A stretch of 64,000 bases of DNA. It comes from Zhengitettix transpicula (lineage: Eukaryota; Arthropoda; Insecta; Orthoptera; Tetrigidae). The translations under genes and the position numbers were made by a program. How positions within the stretch are numbered: the first letter of the stretch is position 1; each line of letters begins with the position of its first letter. Below the pieces are notes generated by a model. It saw nothing but the letters and a program-made list of their open reading frames with translations, did no database searches and was not told the origin of the DNA. The stretch is from the NCBI GenBank assembly GCA_037074705.1, contig CM073594.1, forward strand, positions 61,190,509-61,254,508, read 5' to 3'. Of the stretch, positions 46,261 to 57,739 are shown piece by piece.

Positions 46261-47564
46261 AGATAATACTTGTTCCACTTATGTAATTAGTGTACTTGGC
46301 CGTTAAATTGTTGGCCACCAGAAACGAAAGGTTAAAAGATTTTTTCACGTCTTAAGTAAGGCACGTTTTTTACGAAACCAAGAAAATGGATAGTTTTCTA
46401 TTTATGACTTTAAATTAAAAAATGAATAATCGATGTGTCTTGTATATATAAGAGCAGTTATAGCAGTTTGAAGGTTAAAAAACAACAGAAACGCAACAAA
46501 AAATATTCATAAGAAAATCTTATTCTGGAATAAATTTTAGAACAAGAACGGACGCAGAAAACGAAGAGTAAGGAAAAAAATGGGATTTTATTTTTCCGTA
46601 GAAATTAAAAGCGTCATTCGAGTTTTCCTGAAGACAAACTCCGCAAGAGTTTTCCCTGTAATTGCAGATGAACATTCCACCTCCTTCAATTAATCAAATC
46701 GAGTCGAGTAGCAACCGCTTCGGAATAACTATGAAAAAAAAATTAATTAATCACCCTCAATTGAGATATTTCATTCCGCAGCAAATGGAAGGGAAACGTT
46801 TGTTCATTGCTCCCCCTTAAATTTCTCGTCGTCGTTTCCGTAAAGTTCTTAGTGTAGTTGGAACGAGGTCATTCCAAAAGGGCGGAGAGGGAGGGAATCG
46901 CTATCCCATATAAAGACTACGGTGGTCCCCCAACTCCAGGGGGGAAGATAAACAAACAATCAAATTAAATATATTGGCCGCCATTAATTTCAGGGGGTGT
47001 GGGGGTTGGAAGTCTCGCTCAGACTGTCTCCGTCGCGTCTTTCTTGGCTTCGGTCCAAATCGTATGCTGTAAAACAACTTACCACCACCACCAGGACCAT
47101 CACCACCACCCCCTTTCACGGAACTGCACTCACCTGGAAAATAAAGAAAAGGGAAATTGGATTGGTTTCAGCTATCAGCTTCCAATAATAATTTATTTCT
47201 GTCTACCAACTGCAATGTCTCTCTTTTCCTTTAATTATTTATTGATACAAGGAAAAACTCTTTTTCACTACAATAATATTTTTAAAAAATTTCAGGGATA
47301 AAATAAGGATTAATAAATAATTTTCACAATATTTTTAGAGTTTAAATTTTTTTAAATATTTTTCAAACGCGTCTCCTCAGTTACAAATAGAATAGAAAAA
47401 TTTTTCACTTTAAAAAAATAAGACTATTAGAGTTTCGCATTATTTCTTTGCGAGGTACAAGTGAGGTCAGGAATAAGAAACATTATTAACAAAATATAAT
47501 TAGTCAAAATTGGTCATAAGTCAAAATTTTTATAAAGTATTTAAATTTACAATAAACTAAGATA
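46261..47564. other. Unique DNA with GC-richer block 46600-47140
   Basis: Contains an ACC-repeat 'accaccaccaccaggacc' near 47080 that generates His/Thr runs in frames. No convincing gene. Confidence 0.3.
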
Positions 47565-48230
47565 GATAACGTTTCATCCCTCAGTTTCAGGAACTCTTCA
47601 AATCTATATTATTAAACAAATAAAATAATAGGTAAATTTGTATAAAACAATGGACGTGTAGGAGTATGTCTAAATTTTTCCTGTTAAAGTTTTTTGTATA
47701 AATCAATGGAAGTATGTATAATTTTATTTTATTTAAATACATTCGCCAAAATGTTGAAAGTAAATGGAATATGCCTAAAAAAATCCTGTTACATTGTTTT
47801 TGATAAAACATTTTTTTCTTTTAAACAGTTTGGAATAAAAATTTGAAAGTGTGTTAAAAATTCACTTCTTAATTGTTTTGGGTAAAACAATGGAAGATTG
47901 GAACATATTTTTCGTTTAATTTGTTATGGGTAAAACAATTGAAGTGCGTCAAAAAATTTCTTTTATTATTGTTTTGGGTGAAACAATGGAAGTTTGTCCG
48001 TTTTTACATGGAAGTATGTCAAAAAATTGTTTTTTACTTTATTTGGGTAAAACAATTGAAATGTGTCAAAAAGTATTCTTTGAAATTGTTTTGGGTAAAA
48101 CAATGGACGTTGTTGTAGTATGACAAACTTTTTCTGGTACATTGTTTTCTCCAAATTTACAAATAAATTTTCATGTTTAATAATACACATCTGAATACGT
48201 TACTAAAGTAAGGGATGAAACGTTTATGTA
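47565..48230. mobile_element. Element with hammerhead-like ends and internal hairpin repeats
   Basis: Left end (47565-47600, minus strand): UUUGAAGA, G, UUCC...GGGAU hairpin, GAAACGUUAU. Right end (48191-48230, plus strand): CUGAAUA, CGU, UACU-AA-AGUA hairpin, GGGAU, GAAACGUUUAU. They are near mirror images. The interior from 47865 to 48150 holds about five imperfect units built on 'ttgttttgggtaaaacaatg', each able to fold as a 7-bp hairpin (TTGTTTT / AAAACAA), followed by 'gaagtgtgtcaaaaaatt'. The overlapping frames that cross the units are repeat artefacts. Confidence 0.6.
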
Positions 48231-48983
48231 CTTTAATTTTTTCTTAATTTCAAGGTTTCATAAAATTACATTTTCGAACCAATTTCCACAAATTATATTT
48301 AATACAAATTAGATAAAATACAATTTTTAATTATATTTTTTAATAAAATTCCAATCAGCGATTAATATTACATAAAAATAATAATTTTTAATCACAATAG
48401 TGAAAAAAGTAATTGTTTTTATGTTCTATCCTTCCCAATGTATTTCACAATCATCATCATAAAAAAGAAACTTTTTTCATAATTACTTAAATGTTTATTA
48501 TCGAAATTTCCTTCGAAATAATATTTCTCACGAAAAATTTCAAATTCACATGATAGTAAGTAAACAATAGAGAAGTGTCAAGATACACTTGGATATGTTG
48601 ATATAAACGAGTATTATAAAAATGAAAAGAATTTAAACTAAGGCCTAATATAATTGAATATATGTTTTTTATTTACTGGTAGACACAATAACGGATTTCG
48701 GGGAGAGGGGGGGGGGCGGACGAACAGAAACGTTGAAACATCTTGAATATGACAACAAACCCTTACTCAAGCTGCGTGGACAATAATATATGACGTCACA
48801 ACTAATTTGATTCATCGGCGCCAGGAGGTTCTTCAAGGTCAAATCGGCTCCCATTTTAAACATCACAGTAGTGGTGTAATAATGTGGTTATGTTGTCTGT
48901 CAGTCCCCTTAGATCACAATATGTATCAATTAAATGATAAAAGCGCCATTATGAGGCCAATATTACACGTGACAAAATAAATT
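48231..48983. other. AT-rich intergenic DNA
   Basis: A CRE palindrome TGACGTCA lies at 48791-48798 and a G-run at 48704-48716. No gene recognised. Confidence 0.4.
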
Positions 48984-49020
48984 CCACACAACGTTTCAGC
49001 AATCTTTGTGGGCCGTATGA
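48984..49020 (-). ncRNA. Hammerhead-like tail fragment
   Basis: Minus strand GCUGAAACGUUGUGUGG: the GAAACGUUGUGU tail is kept but the CUGANGA side is lost. Confidence 0.3.
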
Positions 49021-50439
49021 GATTTTGTACAATTAAAGCGACATAAGAAATATGAAAAAAAGCTTGAAATATATGTAATAATCATATTATGGTCTCAACA
49101 TTTTTTACGTTTAAAAACTTCGCAGTTTTATAAAATGCTTTTTCACGCTCACGCGATCTTTTATTGCCGAAAATAAAAATCAATCTTGAAATAATTATTC
49201 CTTAATTTATTAGCGCCTTTATTATAATTATATATGTAAATATCTCAGGAGTTATTTAATTATATCACTTCCTATTTGTCACATTTCATTTCCCTATGTA
49301 GATTTATCAGTTACCGTTAATTATCAACTTCAACACGAACGATCGAACATAACCAAAATATAAATACATGTTAAATGGCGACTGGACGAGTATTCTACAC
49401 AATAGTTGGTTTATAGAACAGGTCGATGAAGCTTAGTTCATACGCTACGAACGTCCGTGTTTGGTGGTGGGTCCGTTGTTTGCTTTATGGTTCAACTGAT
49501 GTTCAAACAATTCTATTAAATTCGGGGTTGGGGGGGGGAAGGCAGCACAGCCAATATTTACTTATTAATGCGTCAGTGAGAGAAATTGAGAAGAGAAAAA
49601 GTAATCCCACAGTTCCAACGACGACCCTGAGATAGGGTGCTCCTCTCATGCCTACTTGACTAACAGCGCCCACCGATAAACAAACGGGTAAAAATGAATT
49701 ACTTATAATGGTTATTTGTCTTAATTTTAAAAAAAATCATTTTAACGCAAATTTTCTCGATCTTCAGCATAAAATTGTAATTAATGACCAGGGTTCCTTT
49801 TTACATCGTGTTTAAATAGTTATTAAATTTTAAATCTAACGAGATTAAGCTCCAGAATAAAATATTCTATTTTCTGACTTCTTGAAACGTTTTTCTTTTG
49901 GCATGTTATTTGATTTCAATTTGTTGTTCTCCAATCAGTTACATTTTTGGTTTGTTCTTCGTCCGCGTTAGCAAAGTTTTCTTGGCCTAAGTATCAGCTT
50001 ACTTCATTACCGACTTTCATATTAGTTATCACACACACACAGACAAAGAGCCCCCTCCTTTTCCGTCGAGTAATCTTTGTAGATAGGCTTAGCTTTCAGG
50101 CTGAGAAAGGTGCTCAAATTTAAAGCGGACTTTATCAATAGCTTCCCCAACGAGGGCTTCTAACAAACCTTAATATCTTGTAAGAAACTGAGAAGCCTTC
50201 TTACATTTAGGGAAGAGGGGAGGTGGGTATAATACGTTGATGAGTTACATCAAACATAATAGGGAAGTTTAATGATTCATTTAAAGGCAAAAAACCGTGA
50301 CACTATACGTAATGTTGAGTTATCATCGATAATCAATTTGTTTTAACGAGAAATATTTAAAACATTTAAACAATTTTTAACGATTTTAGAATAACATGAT
50401 TTTCATTTTGTAAAGTTGAAAGGAACATGTTAAAAAAAA
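49021..50439. other. AT-rich DNA with an H1 scrap
   Basis: 'agggtgctcctctcatgcct' at 49634-49653 matches the H1 internal block, so a small H1 fragment is probable at about 49600-49680. The 69-codon frame at 49426-49635 is unrecognised. The remainder is featureless. Confidence 0.35.
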
Positions 50440-50800
50440 TATTTTTTTAGGGCAACAGGATACATGAGGGTAATCCACATTGGGTAACTCCCCTTTAATA
50501 GCATAGGAAGGGATTTGAAAGGGGGGATGCGGAAGGGTAGAGGAAGGTAGCCAAGGGTTAACTAGGGCCCCTCCGGGCTATGGTTTAAGGATCCTAACCG
50601 GAATTCGCCTAAAGAAATGCAGGGAAAACCCGAGAAAATCTGCATCGGGTAGGTCGGTCATTGGGTACTTGTCCCACGCCCTTCCGATAGCGTGAGAGGA
50701 TTTTGCTGTGGGGACGTAGATTTCCCTTCTCCATGCCTCGACCAGTTCAGGACGCAGCTGGCCGACTATTCCAATGGGAATAGCGGACAACTCTTACCGT
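50440..50800 (-). repeat. Conserved dispersed repeat K1, copy 2
   Basis: Inverted relative to copy 1 at 3881-4128. It carries a 70-codon minus-strand frame (50790-50578) whose middle reads AIGRAWDKYPMTDLPDADFLG. Against copy 1, that block differs at 11 sites, 7 of them third codon positions. Downstream of the frame the C-rich end ('cgcatcccccctttca') is also conserved, so conservation is not limited to the frame. Unrecognised product; a transposon-encoded protein fragment is the likeliest explanation. Confidence 0.55.
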
Positions 50801-50946
50801 ATGCCCAAGATCTGTGACCCCGGAACATACACCTCTCAAAACAGGCCGAGGTGACTCGGCATATGGGAACCTTATTTAAAAAAACCGTTAAAATATTTTT
50901 AATTTAATATGTTCTTTTCAACTTTACTCGACCATAACCTTCATAG

Positions 50947-51443
50947 ATATTTTAAATCTTAAAACCATTTTAAAAAGTCTACGAGTCTTAAAATAATTAT
51001 CTAAAGACCACTGCCTGCAGGCCACAGTCTACAGACCACAGTCTACAGACCACAGTCTACAGACCACAGTCTACAGACCACAGTCTACAGACCACAGTCT
51101 ACAGACCACAGTCTACAGACCACAGTCTACAGACCACAGTCTACAGACCACAGTCTACAGACCACAGTCTACAGACCACAGACTACGGGTCACAGACTAC
51201 GGGTCACAGACTACAGTCTACATGCCACAGGCCACAGACTACAATCTACAGTCTACAGGCCACAGTCTACAGGCCACAGTCTACAGGCCACAGTCTACAG
51301 GACACAGTCTACAGGACACAGTCTACAGGACACAGTCTACAGGACACAGTCTACAGGACACAGTCTACAGGCCACAGGCCACAAGATTTTTAATCTTAAA
51401 ACCATTTTAAGAAGTCTACGTGTCTTAAAATAATTATCTAAAT
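50947..51443 (+). repeat. 14-bp minisatellite array I with duplicated flank
   Basis: About a dozen perfect units 'ccacagtctacaga' (51023-51180), then variants with 'gggt', 'ggcc' and 'ggac' to 51378. The 57 bases before it (50947-51003, 'aatcttaaaaccatttta') recur directly after it (51387-51443) with two or three differences. Units abut without spacers. Confidence 0.95.
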
Positions 51444-51600
51444 GCTACTTCCATTCAATCTACAGTCTACAGTCTACAAACCACAGACTACAGGTCACAG
51501 ACTACAGGTCACAGACTACACGTCACAGACTACAGGCCAGAGTCTACAGGCCAGAGTCTACAGGCCAGAGTCTACAGGCCACAGCCTACAGGTTTTAGGC
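51444..51600 (+). repeat. 14-bp minisatellite array II
   Basis: After the second flank copy the same 14-base unit resumes with 'actacaggtcacag' and 'tctacaggccagag' variants, decaying after 51585. Flank plus array therefore appears twice: a segmental duplication followed by independent unit turnover. Confidence 0.9.
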
Positions 51601-52319
51601 TTCGGGCTTCAGTCTACAGGGCGCAGTATACAGGCATCTATATACAGACTCCCTCATCGATTTGATTACTTTTCAAATAATTTTAAAATGTATTTTTTCC
51701 TTTTTTATTAATGTATTATCGTTTTTCAACTATTTTTTCAATTTTTTATTTTTTATTTTATTGTATATGTAGTTTGTGAGTTCATTTTTATGTGTGAGTG
51801 TGTAGTCATCTGTTCTCATTTATGTATTTTAACAGTCTGCATTTCTTTGTTGTATGTAATTGTGTTTTGTCATGTGCTCCTTCCTCAGCAGATAACTAAT
51901 GGAACCAAATACACAAATAAAATTGAAACCTCCGGTTTAAACGGTAATAATGAAGCAATCCGACAATGGAATCCTGGATTATGGTAAACATCCTAAAATA
52001 AAATAATTATTGGAAACATTTTATTAAGTAAGCATTAAAAATTTTCTGATATTGGTATTATTAATTAGCTATATTTAATATCCTGAAAAGTTTGCCAGAT
52101 GCTAATGAACTTATGTACATACATCTTTTTGAAGCAGTTGGCATAGAAATAGTTTTGTTAACCATTCAAGAAAACTTTTTAACTTTCCAAAACGTCATTT
52201 GTAAAATTACAACAAAATTATAAACTTCTCCTTCAATTTTTTATGTCTCAACACTTCGTTTTAAAGTCAGAATTAGTATTAAAAAGGCGTTAAAAAGGAA
52301 AAGAGAAATTCCCTTGGTA
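51601..52319. other. AT-rich intergenic DNA
   Basis: Nothing recognised. Confidence 0.5.
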
Positions 52320-52720
52320 ATTATGTGTGTGGTCATTTGTATGGAAAGGGACGTGGTGCATTGTGGGTGACAGTAAGCCTGTGGCTTCGCGTGCTGCCGG
52401 CAATTTTTGTTTTCAGGGGTCGTCGCGTGCAGAACACGCCCCCGCCTTTCGGACACCTGTCCAGTTCCAGAGATCATCAAGGCCTCGGCCCTTGTCCTTG
52501 ATGTCCTGTACACACAATACCGTCAAATATAAATGTGGATCAGATACAATGGTGAGTGGTAATGGTGGAATTAATAAGTACTGAACACGCTCGTTTTTTT
52601 ATCCCCGATATTAATCGGAAGTCACGTGATGTATCTCCGAAAATTCTCAAGTTTCAACGAAGCAACGCGAGTCCGCTACATCGTGCCGAAAAATCACCTA
52701 GTAATAATAAAATAAACAAT
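52320..52720. promoter_or_regulatory. GC-richer island, candidate regulatory DNA
   Basis: CpG-containing unique block; frames on both strands (52241-52513 and 52327-52584) are not protein-like. Candidate regulatory DNA by composition. Confidence 0.25.
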
Positions 52721-52779
52721 AGTCAGTGATTTACATGTAATTTATGCTCCACTAAAAGTCATTTTACAATTCTCAGTTC

Positions 52780-53180
52780 TTTCCATCATTATTCACGGCA
52801 CATAACGAAAGTCGACGCGTATCAGTATTGGCAGACAGTATCAGAAAATTCGATGAAAGCGTAACTTTTAAGTGTCCCGCTCACCCCCAAGGGGGTCACT
52901 ACTAGCCGTCGATCGTAAAACTGTTGAAAAACGTAGCGCACCTTATGCGCTTCGTGCAATATATACGCTACTGATCCTCTCTGGACGGAACCCATCAACT
53001 TTTACGCGTCCCCGTGTGTAGCGCGGGCATGCATTTACGATTGAGAAGGGGGACGGGGCGGCGGGCATGCTACACGACGGCCATTACAACGACGAAATTG
53101 CTCAATCATTACCATTACGTCCTATCAATTGTTTCACGTCGCCGTTAAATAACAGATACGATTAATAACGTGGCATTGTG
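52780..53180. other. GC-rich block with short inverted repeats
   Basis: 'gtagcg' and 'cgctac', 'gcac' and 'gtgc', and 'ccccaaggggg' create a locally foldable GC-rich segment at 52880-53080. It ends in 'gtagcgcgggcatgc', with a second 'gcgggcatgc' 50 bases on. It may be a transposon terminus or structured regulatory DNA; undetermined. Confidence 0.3.
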
Positions 53181-53299
53181 ACGACAACCGAAAACAAATT
53201 AAAATGGTATATGTAACGTTGGAGAAACCAACACAAATGTTTAGACCTTCAACTTCACAAATAAATGTATCAATAAATATTGAAACTGTACACCATAAT

Positions 53300-53830
53300 T
53301 TTTTTCATAACCACATCTTATAGAATGAATTTTTTAGACCCATATAAAATATTGCTACAGAATTTAAAAACCCAGCTCTAGAATCTGAACAATTGTTCTA
53401 AATCTTTAAAAAATTAAATTAGTAAATACAGATATTGATACCGTTTATTTAATTGATAAATTGATTTTCAGAGTTCCTTCTATAAAGTCTTGATTGAAAT
53501 ATATTTTATGGTAAAGTATTATACAGCCAACTATACTTTATACAATCGCTTAATGAGAATGTTAAATTTGGTTAATGCTTTGGATGTTGATTTAATTAAT
53601 TTAAAACTTTATGAATAATTAATGTTGCTCAAAGATAAGATTTTGATTTCCAAATTATAATATAATAAATATTTGATGGTATATTAGAAATGTAATTTCG
53701 TTTTTTTATATACAATTGTGTGACTATTTTATTGACATAAAAAATTTATATAAAATTTCCCTCAAATACGAATTATTTAAAAATAAAAACACTGCTGTTA
53801 TACAAAGATGACTAATTTGTGCTTTGGTAA
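53300..53830 (+). repeat. Dispersed repeat R2, copy 2
   Basis: Direct-orientation match to 41770-42250. An eroded hammerhead-like GAUGA...GAAACGG lies at its right edge (53808-53840). Confidence 0.55.
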
Positions 53831-54179
53831 CGAAACGGTTTTAATTTTCTAACCGGGCATTAATTAAAATAGAGGTCAAAATGTGAATGTATATTTAACA
53901 AATGAAATACTACTGTAGTTTATATTACCATGTATCTCGAAGGGTAAAAAAAATAAGAGGCACTTATAATAAAAGCAATGAATATGTAGTATAAAAGTTT
54001 AAGTGTTAAAAAGGCCAATATAGACAGCTAAAATATATAATTCAATTAATCATTATGTTACAGACATTAAATTGTAGATATAAATCCACAAAGATATTAT
54101 CTTATAGTCAAAGAAAGAAACAAAGGATGAAATAATCTAGAGAAAGAGTATAAAAAGGTTGGAAAAATGCATATCAAGG
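53831..54179. other. AT-rich intergenic DNA
   Basis: Nothing recognised. Confidence 0.45.
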
Positions 54180-54640
54180 ATTAAAATATTACTTAATCAA
54201 CCAGTGTCCGTTTCGACATTGAGAGAATATGTATTATTCTTAATGAATTTCTGAAACTAATCTAGACTAGACACACAAGTTTGGGACTTGCTGATTTATA
54301 AGGCGGTTGGGAGTGAAAGTTACAAGTTTTGTTTAGTCTTGGACAACGTCTGAAATATTAATCATTTTACCAATAAAATGAATGTTTGGAATTGATTATG
54401 TATTCGGACATTACAGATTGTTGTTCTATGGGACCATATGTCCTTTGGTACTCAGTGGCCTTGCCGTTCGCCCAATGTAGCAAGAATTACAAACAGAGAG
54501 GAAGAGATTTTGTAAATGATGGTTAATTGTTGAACCAACTTAAGATGCACTAATTTGTAATAAGAAAGAACGAGAAAAAAATTGAATGAGGGTGATTGGG
54601 GACGAGTTACAGCATTATAATGTTGAATTTTGTTCAATCT
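54180..54640 (-). pseudogene. Penelope-like element GIY-YIG endonuclease fragment
   Basis: Minus strand, with frameshifts, in the correct order: YKIS, then CNSCYIGRTARPLSTK (the C-x-x-C-Y-I-G-x-T block, 54491-54445), then SEYIINSKHSFYW (the 'AEHxxNTxHSFDW' block, 54415-54370), then ISDVVQD, and FIKNNTYSLNVETDTG near 54250-54203 (the 'I..N..S.N...DT' tail). All blocks follow PLE endonucleases. Stops and frameshifts make it dead. The reverse transcriptase is absent. Confidence 0.75.
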
Positions 54641-55099
54641 AATAATTGTATGTTTATCAGAAAAAAACAGAAAAATTATAAATTTAATGTTTTACTTATG
54701 TTAAAAAAATTAATATAATCATAAAATTGTTGTACTTTAACATAAAAATTATTACACAGTTGTTGTTCGTATCTTTTTTCTGTTTTTAAACACAGAATGA
54801 AGATAACTAATAAGTCTAAAGCTCTTATGAATACATATTTGAAAAAGAACTGTATTTGGTGGAACTGATTTAAAGGCTATCTCTTCAATTGACAATCCTT
54901 GTTGCTTTCGCCATTATAAAGCGTACAAACCAGCTAAGAAACTCACGTGTTGATATAATTAGTATAACAAAAAGGTTTTATATTATATAATTCAATGTGA
55001 TTATTTTTCGACAAATAACAGGCCTCACAAGAATCTAACATTTATAAATACCTTCTCAAGTATAAAACACTGGGAAACTTCGGCTTACTGGTATTTATA
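54641..55099. other. AT-rich DNA between PLE fragments
   Basis: No further PLE block is recognisable, though 55000-55105 may hold the 3' tail of the next copy: a minus-strand CUGAAAAUAU...CCGAAGUUUC resembles an eroded hammerhead-like motif. Confidence 0.35.
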
Positions 55100-55480
55100 T
55101 ATTTTCAGATGTGATTGATACCAAGCGGGCTGCAAAAGATCGTGAACTTTACTCAAAGAGTGCTTTATGTTTGACGATTTTGATGTAAATCATTTCTGAA
55201 ATGAGTCTATCTTTTAATAATCGGGTTCAACGTCAAGGATCTTAATTCTGGTCCGGTTTACATTATGTTTGTTTAAGAATACCAGTAAGTAATTAATAAA
55301 CAGATATATGATCTTTAATCCTAGTCTTTAGAGCCCGTTTTCTCTGTCCAATATAATCTAAATTTACAGTCTCCTTCTTAGTCCCAGTTCCCGACGATTT
55401 CAAGAGATTAAGACGTAAAAGAAAAGTTTGTTGTTTCGGATTCTGTTAACCGCGGTCGTATTTCTCAGAGTTCGCAGATA
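55100..55480 (-). pseudogene. Penelope-like element GIY-YIG endonuclease fragment, best preserved
   Basis: Minus strand: NLDYIGQRKRALKTRIKDHI (55361-55302; family 'YIGQTKRxLKTRIKEH'), then RIKILDVEPDY (55245-55212) and, after a frame change, RLISEMIYIKIVKHKAL (about 55210-55160; family 'KRLISEMIHIK'). This is the catalytic-domain order of PLE C-termini. The T after the YIGQ block is lost. Same orientation as the fragment at 54.2-54.6 kb, but both contain the same domain, so they are separate copies. Confidence 0.8.
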
Positions 55481-55569
55481 AGTCAAACAGAATTAACATA
55501 TCGAATGAGCCTTTTTTATATTTAGAGCAGGAAGGCACACGGAGGCCAGAAAAGTTTTAGAAAAGTCGC

Positions 55570-56170
55570 ACGAATGTCAAGGTTTTAAAATTATCTTTTG
55601 TGGTGTATTGTTGCGATCGGCTTTCCCGTCGTAAATCTTCTTTTCTTCCCGCCGGGTTTTAGTGGGGGGTTGAGGGGGTGGCGGGGAACGACGGAAGAAT
55701 GCGTCGCCGTCCCCATAGCCCGTGGCGGCGAACCCATGTATCACGGTGGATTGTTTTCGAACTAAGGAGACTGCAGCTTGCTTTGGGACGCCGATATTTA
55801 TCACGTATTGCAGCAGAGCTGCTACAGAGAGTAGCGCGGGCAATGGAAGCCTCGACCAGCTCTATAAATACCTCCAATATCTCAGCAGGCGCCTCTTCGA
55901 CACTCGCAGATAACTAAGTGCCCGCGAGCTAGGTCACATATGCCACGAAAACTCTCTACACTACAAATGCGCTGTTGCCAGGTGGCAGTCCTGACAATGG
56001 AATTAAAAAAGAATAATAATAAATCCTTCGTTCTCTTCCCTTCTGTGATGTGTCATTTATGACCATCACCATTGTTAAGTGCGAATTAAAATTTATTGTT
56101 TGTAATTTTGGCGCCACGGATTTAAATGTCTGTGACGTAGAGCGAGTAACGCCGATACGCGAAGTCAGCA
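55570..56170. promoter_or_regulatory. GC-richer island, candidate regulatory DNA
   Basis: Large GC-richer unique block (55610-55930) with overlapping open frames on both strands, none protein-like. Candidate regulatory DNA, or an unrecognised exon. Confidence 0.25.
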
Positions 56171-56264
56171 TAATTCTTATAATATCAAACTTTCCCCAGT
56201 AGAAATAATTTTATATATGGTAAATAAAATGTTGAACAGATGAAACGTTAAATTGGTATTGGAA

Positions 56265-56345
56265 ATTGAGTTATTATTAAATTACCATCGAATCTTGATG
56301 TGAAGAGTTAAATTAACCACGAATAGCGAAACAATAAAAAATATT
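56265..56345 (+). repeat. Direct repeat R5, first copy
   Basis: Matches 57313-57395 ('ttattattaa', 'cttgatgtgaag', 'gaaacaataaaaaat'). Confidence 0.65.
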
Positions 56346-56639
56346 TTGATTGATCGGTAGATATTGAGCTGTTAAGAAAAAGTTCTACCACACGAATAAA
56401 TTTTCGTATTATAAAGTATTGGTAGAAGATCTTGATATATCATAAATAATATTTAATAGTAGTAATTAATCTTATGACTTAATATAAGCAATTAATTACA
56501 TTATTTATGAATAAAGTGACTCAACCGACTAAGTTATTATTACCTTCATAGACGTAAAAATACCACGTAAACGTTTCCTGTAATATAATTAAATTTATGA
56601 ACTTGTCTATTAAATGAAATAGTTGTAATAAAACGTTAT

Positions 56640-57312
56640 ACATCTTTCTCTAATTAATAAAAGTGCATGTTTGTATGTGTGTATATGTACGTATGTTACG
56701 CATATTAATTTAAAAATTTAAATTGAATTACATAATACACACAAATAATTTGTAAGGTAACTGCCATGAAAATATAATTTAAACTTCCTCGAAAAAAAAG
56801 AAAAACTTTACCATAATCACAAATTTTAATAAGGGAAAAATATTAATAAGAAATAAATAAACCAGTCATGTTTTTCGTAAATAGAATTAATAAAATAAAA
56901 TATTGGAATTTTTTTTATAAAAACTGAATTAAGTTTGTTTCTTGACATCAATACATGTATAAAAAAATTAAGTTATGAATAAGTCCTAAGTTTTTTTTAT
57001 TACATTTATTTTTGTCTAATATGGCTAGCTTCTTCATTTATAATTTCAATGATTATTAGTTCTTATTTCATGTTTTAAATACCTGAATGTACCCCATATA
57101 AGATGAATGTCAGATTATTTTATTCCTAATCACATTGTAATCTAATTTAATCAATAATAGCTTAATGTTGACATGATTTTTAATATCTTACTTGTTTGAA
57201 TTTTCTTATACAATTTCTAATCGATTTCTGAGAAAGAAAGAGACGTGACGTCATCTGATGACGTCGTTTTACCTGTGTCGATATTCTGGGTTTTGGCCAA
57301 TTTCCGCTAAAT
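56640..57312. other. AT-rich DNA, possible Helitron-like start
   Basis: 'atctttctctaattaataaa' followed by 'gtgcatgtttgtatgtgtg' resembles the 5' end of small Helitron-like elements, but no matching 3' end was found. A CRE palindrome lies at 57246-57253. Confidence 0.3.
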
Positions 57313-57395
57313 TCAGTTATTATTAATTACCGTAGAAGCCTGATGTGAAGCAAAGGATTAAAATGAGTGATCACGGTGAAACAATAAAAAATAGT
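57313..57395 (+). repeat. Direct repeat R5, second copy
   Basis: Same orientation as copy 1, about 1,050 bases downstream. Confidence 0.65.
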
Positions 57396-57739
57396 TCAAG
57401 AACATAATAAATTCTTTCATTAAAAGTTCAACCAAAGAGTTTTTTTTCATCCTTATGCTTTAATAATATTAATAATTATTATTATAGTAAAGAAAAATAT
57501 GTAATACAAAAGTGTAAACAATTAAAATGCTCGCTGCCGCAAATAATGGACGGCACTCTGCTTGAAATATAAATAATGGTCGTTGATTGTGAAAGTCCGC
57601 GTACGAAACTGTGCTCTTACGAACTGAGTTATCCATTATAATCGGTTGATTCAGTTTCATAGTGTGACTATATATTTTCCAGAAATAGAAACAAAATGGA
57701 CGAATTAGGAACAATGATATTATTTTATCTATATACTAA

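Noticed and set aside
47080..47125. Poly-His/Thr protein segment
   Set aside because: It comes from a short ACC/CACC trinucleotide-like run.
51005..51600. CRISPR-like array
   Set aside because: The 14-base units abut with no spacers and the genome is eukaryotic; it is a minisatellite.
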